From contig DOTA01000272.1 in assembly GCA_003513015.1 (NCBI GenBank), positions 3,366-9,798 of the forward strand: 6,433 nucleotides of DNA, read 5' to 3'. A model generated the notes under the pieces. It worked only from the letters and a program-made list of their open reading frames with translations. It did no database searches and was not told the origin of the DNA. Each line of letters opens with the position of its first letter. Within the stretch, counting starts at the first letter, position 1. This document shows, in pieces, positions 5,794-6,433 of the stretch. Both the position numbers and the translations under genes were made by a program. This DNA is from Chloroflexota bacterium. GTDB taxonomy: Bacteria > Chloroflexota > Anaerolineae > Anaerolineales > UBA11858.

Positions 5794-5816
5794 CGATTAA
5801 AAATTGGAGTGATGAA

Positions 5817-6433
5817 ATGAAAAAAATTAGTATCAGTCAAATTATTACCATCCTGGTGACCTTGCTCACCATCACTGTGAATGGCTTAGCCAATGCTTTG
5901 CCCTTAAATGGTCAAAATACGGGCGAAATCTCAGACCGATTTGACATCTATTTTGTCCCTGCCGGGTATGTTTTCGCAATTTGGGGGTTGATCTACCTGG
6001 GTCTGATTGTGTTTACCATCTACCAGGCTTTGCCGGCGCAAAAAGATAACCCCTTGCTTAGAAAGATTTACCCGGCTTATTGGATTGGAAATCTTGCCAA
6101 TGCAATTTGGATTTTCTTGTGGCATTACGAATTCTTTGCCCTTACTTTGGTGGCAATGATTACCCTTTTGGCGAGCCTGCTTTACATTTTCATCCAAATC
6201 TCAAACGCCGAACCCGAACTTGACCGTAATCAAAGATGGTTCGTCAAACTGCCGATCAGTATTTACTTGGGATGGGTTTCTGTTGCTACGATTGCCAATG
6301 TCAGTCAGGTGTTATTCTACTTTGGCTGGGGCGGCTGGGGGATCGCTTCAACGGTCTGGGCTGTGATAATGTTGTTCGTCGCAACCCTGCTGGGTTTGTT
6401 GATGCTCTGGCGAGAAAACAACCTCCCTTTCGC
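5817..6433 (+). CDS. Tryptophan-rich multi-pass membrane protein, TspO/MBR-related; 3'-truncated by window end
   Basis: The reading frame stays open from the ATG at 5817 to the window end: 205 codons plus two bases. GGAG (5806-5809) lies seven bases upstream. Hydrophobic stretches are visible at about 8-28, 46-69, 87-104, 106-128, 145-165 and 176-197, so this is an integral membrane protein. Ten tryptophans occur in 205 residues (56, 89, 98, 102, 141, 153, 171, 174, 181, 198). The segments PAGYVFAIWGLIYLG (48-62), ANAIWIFLWHYE (94-105) and LPISIYLGWVSVATIANVS (145-163) are those I associate with proteins annotated 'tryptophan-rich sensory protein', distant relatives of TspO/MBR. TspO proteins bind tetrapyrroles and have been linked to stress and light responses, but whether this branch does so is not known to me. 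Members run to about 250-270 aa, so 50 or more residues are missing. The gene has its own strong promoter and diverges from dinB. Confidence 0.85.
   Translation, partial: MKKISISQIITILVTLLTITVNGLANALPLNGQNTGEISDRFDIYFVPAGYVFAIWGLIYLGLIVFTIYQALPAQKDNPLLRKIYPAYWIGNLANAIWIFLWHYEFFALTLVAMITLLASLLYIFIQISNAEPELDRNQRWFVKLPISIYLGWVSVATIANVSQVLFYFGWGGWGIASTVWAVIMLFVATLLGLLMLWRENNLPF

Larger units (their letters stand above)
5626..5816. other. Divergent intergenic region between dinB and the Trp-rich membrane protein gene
   Basis: This 191-bp AT-rich region separates two divergently transcribed genes. The half nearest the plus-strand gene holds the strong promoter at 5743-5771, the 23-bp dyad at 5724-5746 and the palindrome at 5782-5793. 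The half nearest dinB (5626-5720) shows no clear promoter, hairpin or ribosome binding site. The dyads lie within reach of both genes, so co-regulation is conceivable but unproven. Confidence 0.65.

Noticed and set aside
5931..6197. 88-codon minus-strand frame within the Trp-rich membrane protein gene.
   Set aside because: The plus-strand frame is open throughout, has a promoter, a ribosome binding site and a recognisable membrane-protein pattern; the antisense frame is low-complexity polar sequence without a motif.
1..6433. CRISPR arrays, insertion sequences, tRNA/rRNA genes, toxin-antitoxin or defence modules.
   Set aside because: No regularly spaced repeats, terminal inverted repeats with a transposase, tRNA-like cloverleaf or small two-gene module could be seen on either strand; the window is accounted for by housekeeping transport, repair and membrane-protein genes.

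Overview
The window looks like ordinary bacterial chromosome, most likely from a Chloroflexota (Anaerolineae-type) bacterium. That assignment is an inference. It rests on the lipoprotein style of the binding protein (lipobox Cys followed by an Ala/Pro/Glu/Val-rich linker with a VTVEVP stretch) and on Aap-type genes paired with a Trp-rich membrane protein. No marker gene settles the taxonomy.

Positions 1-4133, minus strand: an amino-acid ABC transporter operon of the general L-amino-acid (Aap/Bzt) type, transcribed right to left in the order binding lipoprotein (aapJ-like), permease (aapQ-like), permease (aapM-like), ATPase (aapP-like). The ATPase is cut by the window edge just after its LSGGQ signature. 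The lipoprotein would capture the amino acid outside the membrane, the two permeases form the channel heterodimer, and the ATPase drives import. A sigma-70 promoter (TTGCGT, 17 bp, TATAAT) sits about 130 bp upstream of the lipoprotein gene. A 10-bp hairpin lies between the lipoprotein gene and the first permease, where it could favour excess production of the binding protein.

Positions 4134-4440: an AT-rich intergenic region holding the operon promoter, a leader with an extra unused Shine-Dalgarno sequence, and several small dyads. I see no convincing intrinsic terminator for the upstream gene dinB.

Positions 4441-5625, minus strand: a complete DNA polymerase IV gene (dinB), a Y-family translesion polymerase with its catalytic acidic residues intact.

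Positions 5626-5816: a divergent intergenic region. It holds a near-consensus plus-strand promoter (TTGACA, 17 bp, TATATT) whose -35 box overlaps a 9-bp-arm inverted repeat, with a second perfect palindrome just downstream of the predicted start of transcription. This looks like an operator arrangement.

Positions 5817-6433, plus strand: the first 205 codons of a multi-pass, Trp-rich membrane protein related to the TspO/MBR 'tryptophan-rich sensory protein' group, cut by the window end.

I found no mobile element, CRISPR array, RNA gene or novel multi-gene system. The points worth a second look are regulatory: the operator-like dyads at the promoter of the Trp-rich protein and the leader of the transporter operon.
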